A DNA stretch of 45,796 nucleotides from UBA1732 sp045114235 (GCA_045114235.1 JBGUKB010000052.1:1-45796); one strand, 5' to 3'; counted from the first letter of the stretch, positions 17,670-26,712 are shown. Translations and numbers: made by a program. The notes: generated by a model not told the origin, from the letters alone.

Positions 17670-19790
17670 TTAATTCTTCTTGCCGTCGAGCTCTTCGAGG
17701 GCGGCCTTGCGGCTGAGACGGATCTTGCCGCTGCGGTCGATGTCGACGACCTTCACGCTCACGACGTCGCCTTCCTTGCAGATGTCGGTGACGTTCGCGA
17801 CGCGGTAGTTCGCCATCTCGGAGATGTGCAGCAGGCCGTCCTGGCCGGGCAGGATCTCGACGAACGCGCCGAAATCCTTGACGGTCTTGACGACGCCGCG
17901 GTAAATCTTGCCGATCTCGGCCTCGGCGGTGTAGAACTGAATCTTGCGCTTGACCTCTTCGAGCACGTCTTTGTTCGCGGCGAGGATGCTGACGGAGCCG
18001 TCGTCCGCGATGTCGACCTGCGACTGCGTGGATTCGGTGATCTCCTTGATGTTCTTGCCGCCGGTGCCGATGAGGGCGCCGATCTTGTCCGGGTTGATGT
18101 GGATGACTTCCATCTGCGGGGCGCGCGGGCTGACCTCGGGACGCGGCGCGGCGATGCAGTCGCGGACGACCTTGTGGATTTCGGCGCGCGCGGCCTTGTT
18201 CTGCTGCATGGCGCGTGCGAGCGTGGCGATCGGGATGCCGGGGAGCTTCAGGTCGAGCTGGAATCCGGTGATGCCGTCCTCGGTGCCGCAGACCTTGAAG
18301 TCCATGTCGCCGAAGTGGTCTTCCGCGCCGATGATGTCGGTGAGGAGGAGTTCCTTGCCGGTGTCGTCGGTCACGAGGCCGCAGGAGATGCCCACGACCG
18401 GAGACTTGATGGGCACGCCGGCGTCCATCAGGGCGAGCGTGGCGCCGCAGACGGATGCCATGGAGGTGGAGCCGTTCGACGCCATGATCTCGGAGACGCA
18501 GCGGACGGTGTACGGGAAGTCCTTCGGCACGACCTGCGCGACGGAACGTTCGGCGAGGTTGCCGTGTCCGATCTCGCGGCGGCCGGGTCCGGCGATGCGG
18601 CCGGTTTCGCCCGTGCTGTAGTTCGGGAAGTTATAGTGCAGGTAGAATTTCTTGACGTTGGTGCCGCCGTAGATCTTGTCGGATTCCTGGGCGTCCTTCG
18701 GACCGCCGAGGGTGGCGATCACGAGCGCCTGGGTCTCGCCGCGCTGGAAGAGCGCACTGCCGTGGACGACGGGGAGCACGCCGACTTCGGCGGAGAGCGG
18801 GCGGATCTGGGTCACGCCGCGTCCGTCGGGACGGTAGCCCTTCTCGAGGATGGCCTTGCGGATGGTGGCGCGGACGTACTTGTCGAACGCCATGCCGAGG
18901 TAGAAGTTGAAATCCTCTTCGCCGTAGGCTTCGAGGTACTGTTCCTTCAGCTGTTCGGCGCAGAGTTCCTTCAGGGCGGAGAGGCCCTTTTCACGGTCTT
19001 CCTTGCCGGGGACGAGGCACGCGGCCTCGATCTTGTCGGAGATGAGCGCGATCATGGCGGCGTTGAAGTCTTCCGGGACGAGGTGGAGCGTGGGCTCCTT
19101 CTTCGGGCGGCCGACCTTGGCGGCGAGCTCGAGCTGAGCTTCGCACTGCTTCTTCACGATCTCGTTGGCGAAGATCATGGCCTTTTCGAGCGTCTCTTCG
19201 GAGCATTCCTTCGCCTCGCCTTCGATCATGATGACCTTGTCCGGCAGACCGGCGTACACGAGCTCCAGCGTACTCTTTTCCATTTCCTGGATCGTCGGGT
19301 TCGCGATGAACTGGCCGTCGATGCAGCCGACGCGGACGGCGCCGATCGGGCCGCGGAACGGCAGGTCGGAGAGCACGAGCGCGGTGGACGCGCCGAGCAT
19401 GGAGAGCACGTCGCCCTCGTTCACGCCGTCGGCGGAGAGCAGGAGTCCGCAGACCTGGACTTCATCGAAGAAGCCTTCGGGGAAGAGCGGGCGGATCGGG
19501 CGGTCGGCCATGCGGCAGATCAGGATTTCCTTGTCGCTGGGACGGCCTTCGCGCTTGATGTAGCCGCCGGGGAACTTGCCGGCCGCGGAATACTTCTCGC
19601 GGTAGTCGACCTGCAGCGGGAAGAAGTCCTGGCCTTTCTTGGCCTCGCCGGAACAGGCGGCGGAGAAGACGATGGTGTCGCCCTGACGGACCGTGCAGGA
19701 GCCGTTGGCGAGGTGAGCGAGCTTACCGGCTGCCAGCGTGAGATCGCGGCCCGGTCCGATGTTGATTTTTACGGAGATTTCCTCCAGCAT
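17670..19790 (-). CDS. pnp: Polyribonucleotide nucleotidyltransferase (PNPase)
   Basis: 706 residues, the usual length. It degrades RNA 3' to 5' with phosphate and is a degradosome component. Two RNase PH domains (about 1-215 and 315-540) flank a helical domain. Landmarks include 'FFPLQVDYREKYSAAGKFPGGYIKREGRPS', 'RPIRPLFPEGF', 'GSTSMASVCGATLALMDAGVP' and 'HFGDMDFKVCGTEDGITGFQLDLK'. A KH domain (about 555-615, GxxG loop 'GTGG') and an S1 domain (about 622-695, 'GVVKTVKDFGAFVEILPGQDGLLHISEM') follow. The RBS AAGGAGGT lies five bases before the ATG. It lies downstream of rpsO as in many bacteria, but the 424-nt spacer is long. Confidence 0.99.
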   Translation of the reverse strand: MLEEISVKINIGPGRDLTLAAGKLAHLANGSCTVRQGDTIVFSAACSGEAKKGQDFFPLQVDYREKYSAAGKFPGGYIKREGRPSDKEILICRMADRPIRPLFPEGFFDEVQVCGLLLSADGVNEGDVLSMLGASTALVLSDLPFRGPIGAVRVGCIDGQFIANPTIQEMEKSTLELVYAGLPDKVIMIEGEAKECSEETLEKAMIFANEIVKKQCEAQLELAAKVGRPKKEPTLHLVPEDFNAAMIALISDKIEAACLVPGKEDREKGLSALKELCAEQLKEQYLEAYGEEDFNFYLGMAFDKYVRATIRKAILEKGYRPDGRGVTQIRPLSAEVGVLPVVHGSALFQRGETQALVIATLGGPKDAQESDKIYGGTNVKKFYLHYNFPNYSTGETGRIAGPGRREIGHGNLAERSVAQVVPKDFPYTVRCVSEIMASNGSTSMASVCGATLALMDAGVPIKSPVVGISCGLVTDDTGKELLLTDIIGAEDHFGDMDFKVCGTEDGITGFQLDLKLPGIPIATLARAMQQNKAARAEIHKVVRDCIAAPRPEVSPRAPQMEVIHINPDKIGALIGTGGKNIKEITESTQSQVDIADDGSVSILAANKDVLEEVKRKIQFYTAEAEIGKIYRGVVKTVKDFGAFVEILPGQDGLLHISEMANYRVANVTDICKEGDVVSVKVVDIDRSGKIRLSRKAALEELDGKKN

Positions 19791-20214
19791 GTGGTACCTC
19801 CTTGAGGTGGTTTGGTGCCTCAGGAGCCTGCATGTCCCCGAATGGATTATCGGTCTGGTTGCCCGCGTGGAACCGCGGTATCAGCCTCCGCGCCCGGACT
19901 TGGATTGCTGTCCATGTCGGGAGCTGATAACGTCAATTCCACACCGGCCGCCGGAGAAAGGTGCATCCATTCAGTTTCAGGGCTCGCGGACGCTTCGTTT
20001 TTGCGCGTTGCGTAGGAACGGAGCAAGTGAGCGTGGCTCCTGTTGGCGGTTGTGGGTATTGGTTGTCTGCCTCGCCGCTGCTGGAAAACCAGCTTTTTTT
20101 ACGTGCGAGGCAAACGTTTCGGTTAAGGGTTATAATACACAAAATGGCCGCATCCCCGAGTTCAGCCCGGGAACGCAACCATTTTCGCGTGTCGATTCAA
20201 AGAGCAGCGTGCTG
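19791..20214 (-). other. Long structured rpsO-pnp intergenic leader
   Basis: 424 bp without a credible gene. On the transcript (minus) strand it contains a nested hairpin: outer GCCTCGC/GCGAGGC (20105-20111 with 20069-20075) enclosing GCTGG-TTTT-CCAGC (20079-20093). It also has AT-rich -10-like patches near 20126-20136 that read on both strands (TATAAT on plus, TATTAT on minus) but lack -35 partners. In E. coli the rpsO-pnp spacer is cut by RNase III and mediates PNPase autoregulation. A similar role here is inference. Confidence 0.45.
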
Positions 20215-20484
20215 TCACTTCTGGCCGCGGATACCGAGTTCGGCGGCGAGGGAGAGATAGCGCTCGTGGTTCTCTTTGGAGAGGTACTTCAGCAGGCGTT
20301 TGCGGCGGTTGACCATGGCCATGAGGCCGAAGCGGGAGCTGTTGTCCTTCTTGTGAGAACGCATGTGGTCGGTGAGTTCGGCGATCTTGGTGCTGAGCAC
20401 GGCAATCTGGACCTCGGGGGATCCGACATCGCCCTCGTGGCGGGCGTATTTCTGCATGATCGCGGTTTTAGTTTCTTTTTCCAT
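20215..20484 (-). CDS. rpsO: 30S ribosomal protein S15
   Basis: 89 residues, full length for the family, with the S15 signatures 'GDVGSPEVQIAVLSTKIAELTDHM' and 'RFGLMAMVNRRKRLLKYL'. It binds the 16S rRNA central domain early in 30S assembly. An AGGAATGG RBS precedes the start. First gene of the rpsO-pnp unit. Confidence 0.99.
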   Translation of the reverse strand: MEKETKTAIMQKYARHEGDVGSPEVQIAVLSTKIAELTDHMRSHKKDNSSRFGLMAMVNRRKRLLKYLSKENHERYLSLAAELGIRGQK

Positions 20485-20530
20485 TGAATTCCATTCCTGT
20501 TTCGGGGATTAAAACGAATTTTATCCTTTT

Positions 20531-20558
20531 AAGATACATGCCTTTTCGGAAAATGCAA
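20531..20558 (-). promoter_or_regulatory. Promoter of rpsO
   Basis: Minus strand: TTGCAT (20553-20558), 16 bp, TATCTT (20531-20536), about 46 bp before the start codon. Confidence 0.65.
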
Positions 20559-20642
20559 GTCCGTTTCGTCTTTTTTTGCCATTTTTCGTCCTTCCCGGCC
20601 GTTCTCTGAGCCGTCCCGAAACGAAATATTTCCGCTTCCCGC

Positions 20643-20671
20643 TTGCATCGGCCCGCCTCGCGTGGTATATT
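20643..20671 (+). promoter_or_regulatory. Promoter of gpmI
   Basis: TTGCAT (20643-20648), 17 bp, TATATT (20666-20671). The gene starts at 20756. Confidence 0.65.
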
Positions 20672-20755
20672 AATAGGTTATGACATTTTCAACCAAAAAC
20701 GAACGCGCCCGCCGCGAAACCGAACGGCGGCGCACCAACATTCAGGAGTTTTCCC

Positions 20756-22405
<1,650 letters not shown>

Positions 22406-22418
22406 TCCTTGCACAACC

Positions 22419-22475
22419 CCGGAGCGGACGAAGAGGCTCCCCTCTCCTGTCTCCGCTCCGGCTCCGATCTTTTCT
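22419..22475 (+). terminator. Hairpin after gpmI, probable terminator
   Basis: Perfect 10-bp stem CCGGAGCGGA (22419-22428) / TCCGCTCCGG (22452-22461) with inner AGAGG/CCTCT pairing, followed loosely by CTCCGATCTTTTCTG. The T run is short and displaced, so termination may be partial and may regulate the exonuclease gene. Confidence 0.55.
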
Positions 22476-22503
22476 GCTCAAAAAAGCTCCGGCGTTTTCC
22501 CCC

Positions 22504-23511
22504 ATGCGCTCCCTCATCCTGATCGATTCCTACGCGCAGATCTTCCGCGGATACTTCGCGGTCCGCGTGCTCACGTCCCACGACGGCACACCTACCAACG
22601 CGGTCTTCGCGATGGCGAAGTTCCTGCTCAAGCTCCACGCGGACTACCCCGTCGACGCGTTCGACGGCGCGTTCGTCTTCGACCTCGGGAAACCCGCGCA
22701 CAGGCTGGAGCTCGCACCGGACTACAAGGCGAACCGTCCGCCCGCGCCGCCCGACCTGAACGCGCAGGTCCCGATCATCCGCGACCTGATCCGGGCGTTC
22801 GGCTGGCCGCTCTTCGAACAGCAGGCATGGGAGGCGGACGACCTCATTTCCGCGCTCGCGAACGCGTTTTCCGAACGCGAGATCCGCATCATCTCTGCGG
22901 ACAAGGACCTCGCCCAGCTCGTCAACGACCGCGTCGCCATGCTCGTCCCCTCCCGCACCGGGACCGGATTCGAACTGCGCGACGAAGCCGCCGTGCTTGA
23001 AAAGTTCGGCGTGCCGCCGTCCGGCATCATCGATTACCTCGCGCTCGTCGGCGACTCCGCCGACAACATCCCCGGCATCGAGGGCGTGGGCCCGAAGACC
23101 GCCGCCAAGCTCATTTCCGAATGCGGCTCCATCGACGCCATCCTCGCGAACCCCGCCGCCGTCGCCAGCGAAAACCTCCGGCGCAAGCTCGTCGACGGCG
23201 CGGAACACCTCCGCAAAAACCAGGCGCTGGTCCGCCTGCTGCGCGAACCTCCGGCGGGCGCGAACTGGTCCGATGCCATGCTCGAACGCACCGAGCCCGA
23301 TTTCCGCCGCATCCGCGAGCTCGCCGCGAAGCTCGATTTGAGCAGCGTCATCCACGACCTCGACAAGATCGCGCCGGAGACGGCGTTCGAGGTTGCGTCC
23401 GACGATTCCGACGACCTTTTCTCCGCCGCTTCCAAACCGGAACCGGCTCCCGCCGCCGAAAATGTCCCGGAGAAGAAACCCGCGTCCGAACAAATGGAGT
23501 TCGATTTCTGA
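22504..23511 (+). CDS. Stand-alone 5'-3' exonuclease (DNA polymerase I N-terminal type)
   Basis: 335 residues. It removes 5' flaps or RNA primers from DNA. It has the PIN-like/FEN fold with acidic metal-site segments 'LILIDSYAQIFRGYFA', 'AFVFDLGKP', 'YKANRPPAPPDL', 'AWEADDLISALA', 'RIISADKDLAQLV' and the H3TH motif 'LVGDSADNIPGIEGVGPKTAAKLI'. There is no polymerase domain. A disordered acidic/Pro-rich tail (about 290-328) ends in 'SEQMEFDF', which resembles the hexapeptide sliding-clamp motif QLxLxL. The next gene starts one base after the stop, so they are translationally coupled. The RBS is weak. Confidence 0.92.
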   Translation: MRSLILIDSYAQIFRGYFAVRVLTSHDGTPTNAVFAMAKFLLKLHADYPVDAFDGAFVFDLGKPAHRLELAPDYKANRPPAPPDLNAQVPIIRDLIRAFGWPLFEQQAWEADDLISALANAFSEREIRIISADKDLAQLVNDRVAMLVPSRTGTGFELRDEAAVLEKFGVPPSGIIDYLALVGDSADNIPGIEGVGPKTAAKLISECGSIDAILANPAAVASENLRRKLVDGAEHLRKNQALVRLLREPPAGANWSDAMLERTEPDFRRIRELAAKLDLSSVIHDLDKIAPETAFEVASDDSDDLFSAASKPEPAPAAENVPEKKPASEQMEFDF

Positions 23512-23512
23512 C

Positions 23513-24208
23513 ATGAATACCATCCGCGAACACCTCGAATCCGTACGGGAGCAGATCGCCGCCGCCGAAACCGCGGCCGGACGCCCCGCGGGCTCCGTCC
23601 GTCTCCTCGCCGTCTCGAAGACCTTCCCCGCCGAAGACGTCGCCGAGGCGTTCGCGTGCGGCCAAACGTGTTTCGGCGAGAACCGCGTGCAGGAACTCGC
23701 CACGAAGGTCCCCGTCCTGCCCGGCGAGATCGAATGGCATCTGATCGGCTCGCTCCAGTCGAACAAGGCCGCGAAGGCCGCCGCGCTCGCGAGCTGGATC
23801 CACTCCGTCGACTCCGAAAAGCTTGTGCGGAAGATCTCCGCCGCCGCGGATTCGCTCAACAAGACCGTCAACATCCTGTTCGAGGTCAATTCCGGCGAGG
23901 AGAACAAGACCGGGTTCCGTTCCTCCGACGACCTCCGCGCCTCGCTGGAGGCCGCGCTCGCGCTCCCCGGCATCCAAGTCCGCGGCCTGATGACCATGGC
24001 CCCGCTCGGGTCCGACGAAATGACACTTCACCACGTGTTCGCCGCGCTCCGTACGCAACGGGACGAGCTCGAACGTGAATTCGGCGTCAGGCTGCCCGAG
24101 CTCTCCATGGGCATGAGCGGCGACTTCCGCGAAGCCATTGCCGAGGGTGCGACCATCGTCCGCATCGGCACCGCTATTTTTGGTGGCCGCACCTATCCGG
24201 TGCGCTGA
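23513..24208 (+). CDS. yggS: YggS/PROSC-family PLP-binding protein
   Basis: 231 residues from the ATG at 23513; an in-frame ATG at 23393 lies inside the exonuclease gene and is rejected. It has the alanine-racemase-like TIM barrel of pyridoxal phosphate homeostasis proteins: PLP-binding Lys36 in 'LLAVSKT', 'FGENRVQE', 'WHLIGSLQSNKA', 'VNSGEENKTGF', 'RGLMTMAP' and 'LSMGMSGDFREAIAEGATIVRIGTAIFG'. It is thought to buffer and deliver PLP rather than catalyse a reaction. Last gene of the gpmI-exonuclease-yggS string. Confidence 0.96.
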   Translation: MNTIREHLESVREQIAAAETAAGRPAGSVRLLAVSKTFPAEDVAEAFACGQTCFGENRVQELATKVPVLPGEIEWHLIGSLQSNKAAKAAALASWIHSVDSEKLVRKISAAADSLNKTVNILFEVNSGEENKTGFRSSDDLRASLEAALALPGIQVRGLMTMAPLGSDEMTLHHVFAALRTQRDELEREFGVRLPELSMGMSGDFREAIAEGATIVRIGTAIFGGRTYPVR

Positions 24209-24382
24209 TAACACATTCAGCACAAGCTCTCGCCGTCCGCGCCTCGCGGCAACGTAAAAAAGATGCCACGCGTAAGCGAGGCTGCCACGGCGGCGCAGCC
24301 GCCCCCAGCAACGCGTGGACGCAACGCGTCCATTTCTCTCCTCCTCGAAGTGGGAAAAGATTAAAAAAAGCAGAAAAACCGT

Positions 24383-24410
24383 TTGATTTTTCTCTGTTTG
24401 CGTGTAAATT
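24383..24410 (+). promoter_or_regulatory. Promoter of the candidate noncoding RNA
   Basis: TTGATT (24383-24388), 16 bp, TAAATT (24405-24410). The predicted transcription start, 24417-24418, coincides with the first base of the GGA that pairs with the RNA's 3' end. Confidence 0.65.
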
Positions 24411-24416
24411 GTGTTT

Positions 24417-24650
24417 TGGAATCGCTTTCCTAACCAACGGGAATCCGGTTTCAAGCTCATTTCAACCGTATTTCAGCAAAAAGCACGTGAAAACCGACCA
24501 AGTTTAACAATACCCTTTTTGCTCATAGAATTGGAATACCAGCAGGAGCATTGTATCCTTGTGCCTTGCTGGGCGTTTCTTTGGCGTTCTATGAGCAGGT
24601 TCTTGGTCGGACCTTCACGTGCGCGCACGGGGAAGCGTCCGGCTTTTTTT
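24417..24650 (+). ncRNA. Candidate structured RNA with 6S-like architecture
   Basis: About 234 nt. The ends pair: GGA-(AT)-CGCTTTCC (24418-24430) with GGGAAGCGTCC (24630-24640), just before GGC and seven T. Inside is a rod: GCACGTGAA (24483-24491) with TTCACGTGC (24614-24622), CCGACCAAG (24494-24502) with CTTGGTCGG (24602-24610), a lopsided internal loop of 18 nt on the 5' side against 5 nt on the 3' side, GCTCATAGAA (24521-24530) with TTCTATGAGC (24587-24596), and CCAGCA/TGCTGG at the tip. Closing stem, rod and asymmetric bubble match the layout of 6S RNA, the RNA-polymerase-binding regulator. I cannot confirm sequence conservation. It lacks SRP RNA, tmRNA and RNase P landmarks. An imperfect mobile inverted repeat is the alternative. 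Confidence 0.55.
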
Positions 24651-24652
24651 GT

Positions 24653-24681
24653 GTTCAGACATTTTTGAACCTGTTTTTTTT
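24653..24681 (+). terminator. Rho-independent terminator after the candidate RNA
   Basis: GTTCA (24653-24657) / TGAAC (24666-24670), 8-nt loop, then CTG and eight T. A backup to the U-run at 24644-24650. Confidence 0.6.
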
Positions 24682-24693
24682 ATTGCCTGGCTG

Positions 24694-24745
24694 TTACCTC
24701 GTGTGCATGATTATACTTCTTACCACAAAGAACATAGCGAGGTAA
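24694..24745 (+). promoter_or_regulatory. Inverted repeat enclosing the RBS of the coiled-coil gene
   Basis: TTACCTCG (24694-24701) is the exact reverse complement of CGAGGTAA (24738-24745). The right arm contains the GAGG RBS (24739-24742) of the ATG at 24749, so folding of a transcript that includes both arms would hide it. Confidence 0.45.
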
Positions 24746-24748
24746 AAG

Positions 24749-26080
24749 ATGAGTTCAAAGAAAAACGAATTCGATTTCGTGGACTACATGCAGAAACACA
24801 ATCGGAATGCAGCTTTAGCCCGTAGCGCTAAAGCTGCGGAAGAAGCTGCCCAGGCAAAAAAAGAACTGGCAAGACAAGCGAAACTTGACCGGGAAGCAAA
24901 CGATCGTCATCGTGCACAAATGAAGGAAATGGCAAAGGCAGAAAAAGAAGCGAATGATCGTCATAGAGCGAAATTGGAAGAAATGGCAAAGGCAGAAAAA
25001 GAAGCAAATGACCGCCACAGAGCGGAAATGAAGGAACTGGCCAGAAAGGAAAAAGAAGCAAAAGAGTTTACGAAGCAACAACAATTTAAGCTGTATGACA
25101 TATCGTGTAGACTTGAGGAACTGGAGACACAGGAAACGGTCATAGCAAAAATACGACTATTCAATGAAGTCAATGTGGAATTTGAAAAGATTTCCCAAGA
25201 TACTATAGAAGATTTGCAATATCGGAAACTATACACTAAGGTTAAAAAGACTCTGGAAAAAGAGCAGAAAGTTATATCGCGAGACTATTCTAAGGAATGG
25301 ATGCTTTATCTTAAATTCTGCGATTTAAAGAAACAGGCAGAGCCTTATAATGCCCTTCAGACTCTTCAAACATTTGATGATTTCCATATGGCGAAAATAT
25401 TGCTTGATGAAATAAAAGTAATAACAGGTGAAATGCCGGAATTAACCATAGAGAATTCTGTTTTTTTACAGAAGAGCATTGAAAGATTTCAGGAGTCCGT
25501 CGAAAATGTCAAATGGTTTTGGAATAATTTTACCCGGAATGGTCTAATCGAATCTGTTTCCCAACTGCAATTTCTTCTTTTCTCATTTTATAAGCTTGAT
25601 GGAAGAATTATGAGACATAAAGATTGGGAAAATGTCACCCCTGCTGGACCGTCTCCTGAGGTTTTTAAAATCTTTTGCAAACATTGTCTCGAATACGTCC
25701 AAGAAAACAATGATTGTTTTGATACCGCTCTTCAGTTAATGGGAAATATTGATAACCCTGACGCTGAACTGGCAACTCAAGTTTTAAAAAACAAACAAAA
25801 GGAATATGAAGAGGAAGAACAAAGAAAACGAGAAGAAGAAAAAGAAAGGGCAAAGGCAGAACAAAAAAGAAAAAGGAGAAAGATGATATGTATTGGTGCT
25901 TGTCTGACAGCTGTTTTGTTTGCCGTTGGGACATGTTGTATTTACGCTGAGAAGTTATTGTTGGGTATTGGGTTTATCATGATAGGCATTTTGTTTGCTG
26001 TTTTTGGTATTGCATATCTGGTAGATAAAAAAGAAAGCGAGAAAAAAAATTCAGATCAGGAATGTATATTGAAACATTGA
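24749..26080 (+). CDS. AT-rich coiled-coil protein with C-terminal membrane hairpin
   Basis: 443 residues, family not recognised. Residues 20-130 form a long charged coiled coil containing three tandem 18-residue repeats (EANDRHRA-KMEEMAKAEK type, residues 49-102). A globular helical region without familiar motifs spans about 130-350. A second highly charged helix (350-376) is followed by two transmembrane segments (about 377-400 and 404-424) and a short Lys/Glu tail, with no signal peptide, so most of the protein is probably cytoplasmic and tethered to the inner membrane. Composition is strongly AT-rich and codon use differs from its neighbours, indicating horizontal acquisition. The small nuclease-like gene starts 46 bp after its stop. 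Confidence 0.8.
   Translation: MSSKKNEFDFVDYMQKHNRNAALARSAKAAEEAAQAKKELARQAKLDREANDRHRAQMKEMAKAEKEANDRHRAKLEEMAKAEKEANDRHRAEMKELARKEKEAKEFTKQQQFKLYDISCRLEELETQETVIAKIRLFNEVNVEFEKISQDTIEDLQYRKLYTKVKKTLEKEQKVISRDYSKEWMLYLKFCDLKKQAEPYNALQTLQTFDDFHMAKILLDEIKVITGEMPELTIENSVFLQKSIERFQESVENVKWFWNNFTRNGLIESVSQLQFLLFSFYKLDGRIMRHKDWENVTPAGPSPEVFKIFCKHCLEYVQENNDCFDTALQLMGNIDNPDAELATQVLKNKQKEYEEEEQRKREEEKERAKAEQKRKRRKMICIGACLTAVLFAVGTCCIYAEKLLLGIGFIMIGILFAVFGIAYLVDKKESEKKNSDQECILKH
24893..25054 (+). repeat. Three tandem 54-bp repeats encoding 18-residue coiled-coil units
   Basis: Units at 24893-24946, 24947-25000 and 25001-25054. Each encodes EANDRHRA followed by a Met/Leu-Glu-Glu-rich heptad segment. 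Units 1 and 2 are nearest to each other. Confidence 0.85.
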
Positions 26081-26113
26081 GAGGAATAACCTCATATAAA
26101 AACAAAATAACTT

Positions 26114-26120
26114 AGGAGGA
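26114..26120 (+). promoter_or_regulatory. Strong RBS of the PD-(D/E)XK-like gene
   Basis: AGGAGGA, six bases before the ATG at 26127. It is near-consensus, unlike the weak sites of many neighbours, and selects this start over a shorter out-of-frame ORF beginning at 26122. Confidence 0.7.
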
Positions 26121-26126
26121 ATTGAT

Positions 26127-26537
26127 ATGTCTGAAAAGAAAACAGATAAACAGATTGTCGGCAATGTCGGAATGTTTTACGCCTGCTATCAGCTTTCGCT
26201 GCTGGGATGGAATGTCATGCCGACTTCCAGGAATGCAAAAGGCATTGATATCATCGCGTATTCGCCGGACGGGAAAACGTTTAAGGGGATTCAAGTTAAA
26301 ACCCTTTCCAGCCCAGCAAATGTACCCGTTGGGAAAGAAGAAAATATAATCATGGGAGACTTTTGGGTTATTGTAGTTCTTTCCCCTGACGAGCCACAAA
26401 AGAGTAGCCCAACAGCATATATTCTCGAAAAGACAGAAATAGAAAAACTCTGTGATCACTACGGAAAGGGCCTATGGTTACGCAGAAACAAATACGAAGA
26501 GAAAGAATTTGAAAACAATTGGAGCAGGATTAAATAA
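26127..26537 (+). CDS. Small PD-(D/E)XK nuclease-like protein
   Basis: 136 residues. The core 'GIDIIAYSPDGKTFKGIQVKTL' gives Asp41, Gln56 and Lys58, the D-x14-QxK arrangement of PD-(D/E)XK nuclease folds, preceded by a helix ('GNVGMFYACYQLSLLGWNV') where these folds carry an early acidic residue; here that residue is absent, so activity is uncertain. The rest ('FWVIVVLSPDE', 'YILEKTEIEKL') fits the second half of the fold. Such small proteins occur in accessory DNA beside restriction or defence genes. It shares AT-rich composition and strand with the coiled-coil gene 46 bp upstream, and they probably form a two-gene unit. The function is inference. Confidence 0.7.
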   Translation: MSEKKTDKQIVGNVGMFYACYQLSLLGWNVMPTSRNAKGIDIIAYSPDGKTFKGIQVKTLSSPANVPVGKEENIIMGDFWVIVVLSPDEPQKSSPTAYILEKTEIEKLCDHYGKGLWLRRNKYEEKEFENNWSRIK

Positions 26538-26570
26538 CAGAACGAAGGAAGAATTTGCCGCTTCGCTGGG

Positions 26571-26588
26571 GGCGCGCATCCGCGCGCC
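26571..26588. other. GC hairpin at the right edge of the AT-rich island
   Basis: Perfect 7-bp stem GGCGCGC / GCGCGCC with a 4-nt loop, 33 bp after the nuclease-like gene, marking the return to GC-rich sequence. A T run comes only about 24 nt later, so it is a doubtful terminator. Confidence 0.4.
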
Positions 26589-26671
26589 TCGGTAAGCTCG
26601 CATACGCTCGACTTTTTTATATAATCGCGTGACGCGAACGGCATAACATAACTTCCCCCCTTAATGCAAAA

Positions 26672-26712
26672 CGGGCTGCCCGATTCACCTCGGACAGCCC
26701 GAATGTTTTTTG
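26672..26712 (-). terminator. Terminator of the ankyrin gene, possibly bidirectional
   Basis: Stem CGGGCTG (26672-26678) / CAGCCCG (26695-26701) with inner CCGA/TCGG pairing. The plus side has a TTTTTT tail; the minus side has TTTTGC. Confidence 0.75.

Larger units (their letters stand above)
24209..24748 (+). other. Intergenic region holding a candidate RNA gene and the island leader
   Basis: 540 bp. The left third is GC-rich with short stems (GGCGGC-GCA-GCCGCC near 24280-24295 and GGACGC-AAC-GCGTCC near 24316-24330). The middle is the candidate noncoding RNA with its own promoter and U-runs. The right end is the AT-rich leader of the coiled-coil gene, with an inverted repeat covering its RBS. 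No ORF here is credible. Confidence 0.6.

Noticed and set aside
17640..19805. 721-codon plus-strand ORF opposite pnp
   Set aside because: Antisense shadow of a fully conserved PNPase.
20069..20111. Plus-strand terminator (GCTGG-AAAA-CCAGC-TTTTTTT)
   Set aside because: No plus-strand gene ends nearby, and the T run is enclosed by an outer GCCTCGC/GCGAGGC stem, so it is better read as a nested hairpin in the minus-strand rpsO-pnp transcript.
19933..20178. 81-codon ORF on the minus strand in the rpsO-pnp spacer
   Set aside because: No RBS or family similarity; crosses the hairpin structures.
24417..24650. SRP RNA, RNase P RNA or tmRNA
   Set aside because: The SRP GGAA-type tip motif, RNase P core motifs and a tRNA-like domain are not present.
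24893..25054. CRISPR-like or satellite array
   Set aside because: The three 54-bp units are contiguous, in frame and encode coiled-coil repeats, with no spacers.
26622..26627. TATAAT promoter element after the nuclease-like gene
   Set aside because: No -35 at 16-18 bp and no downstream gene on that strand.
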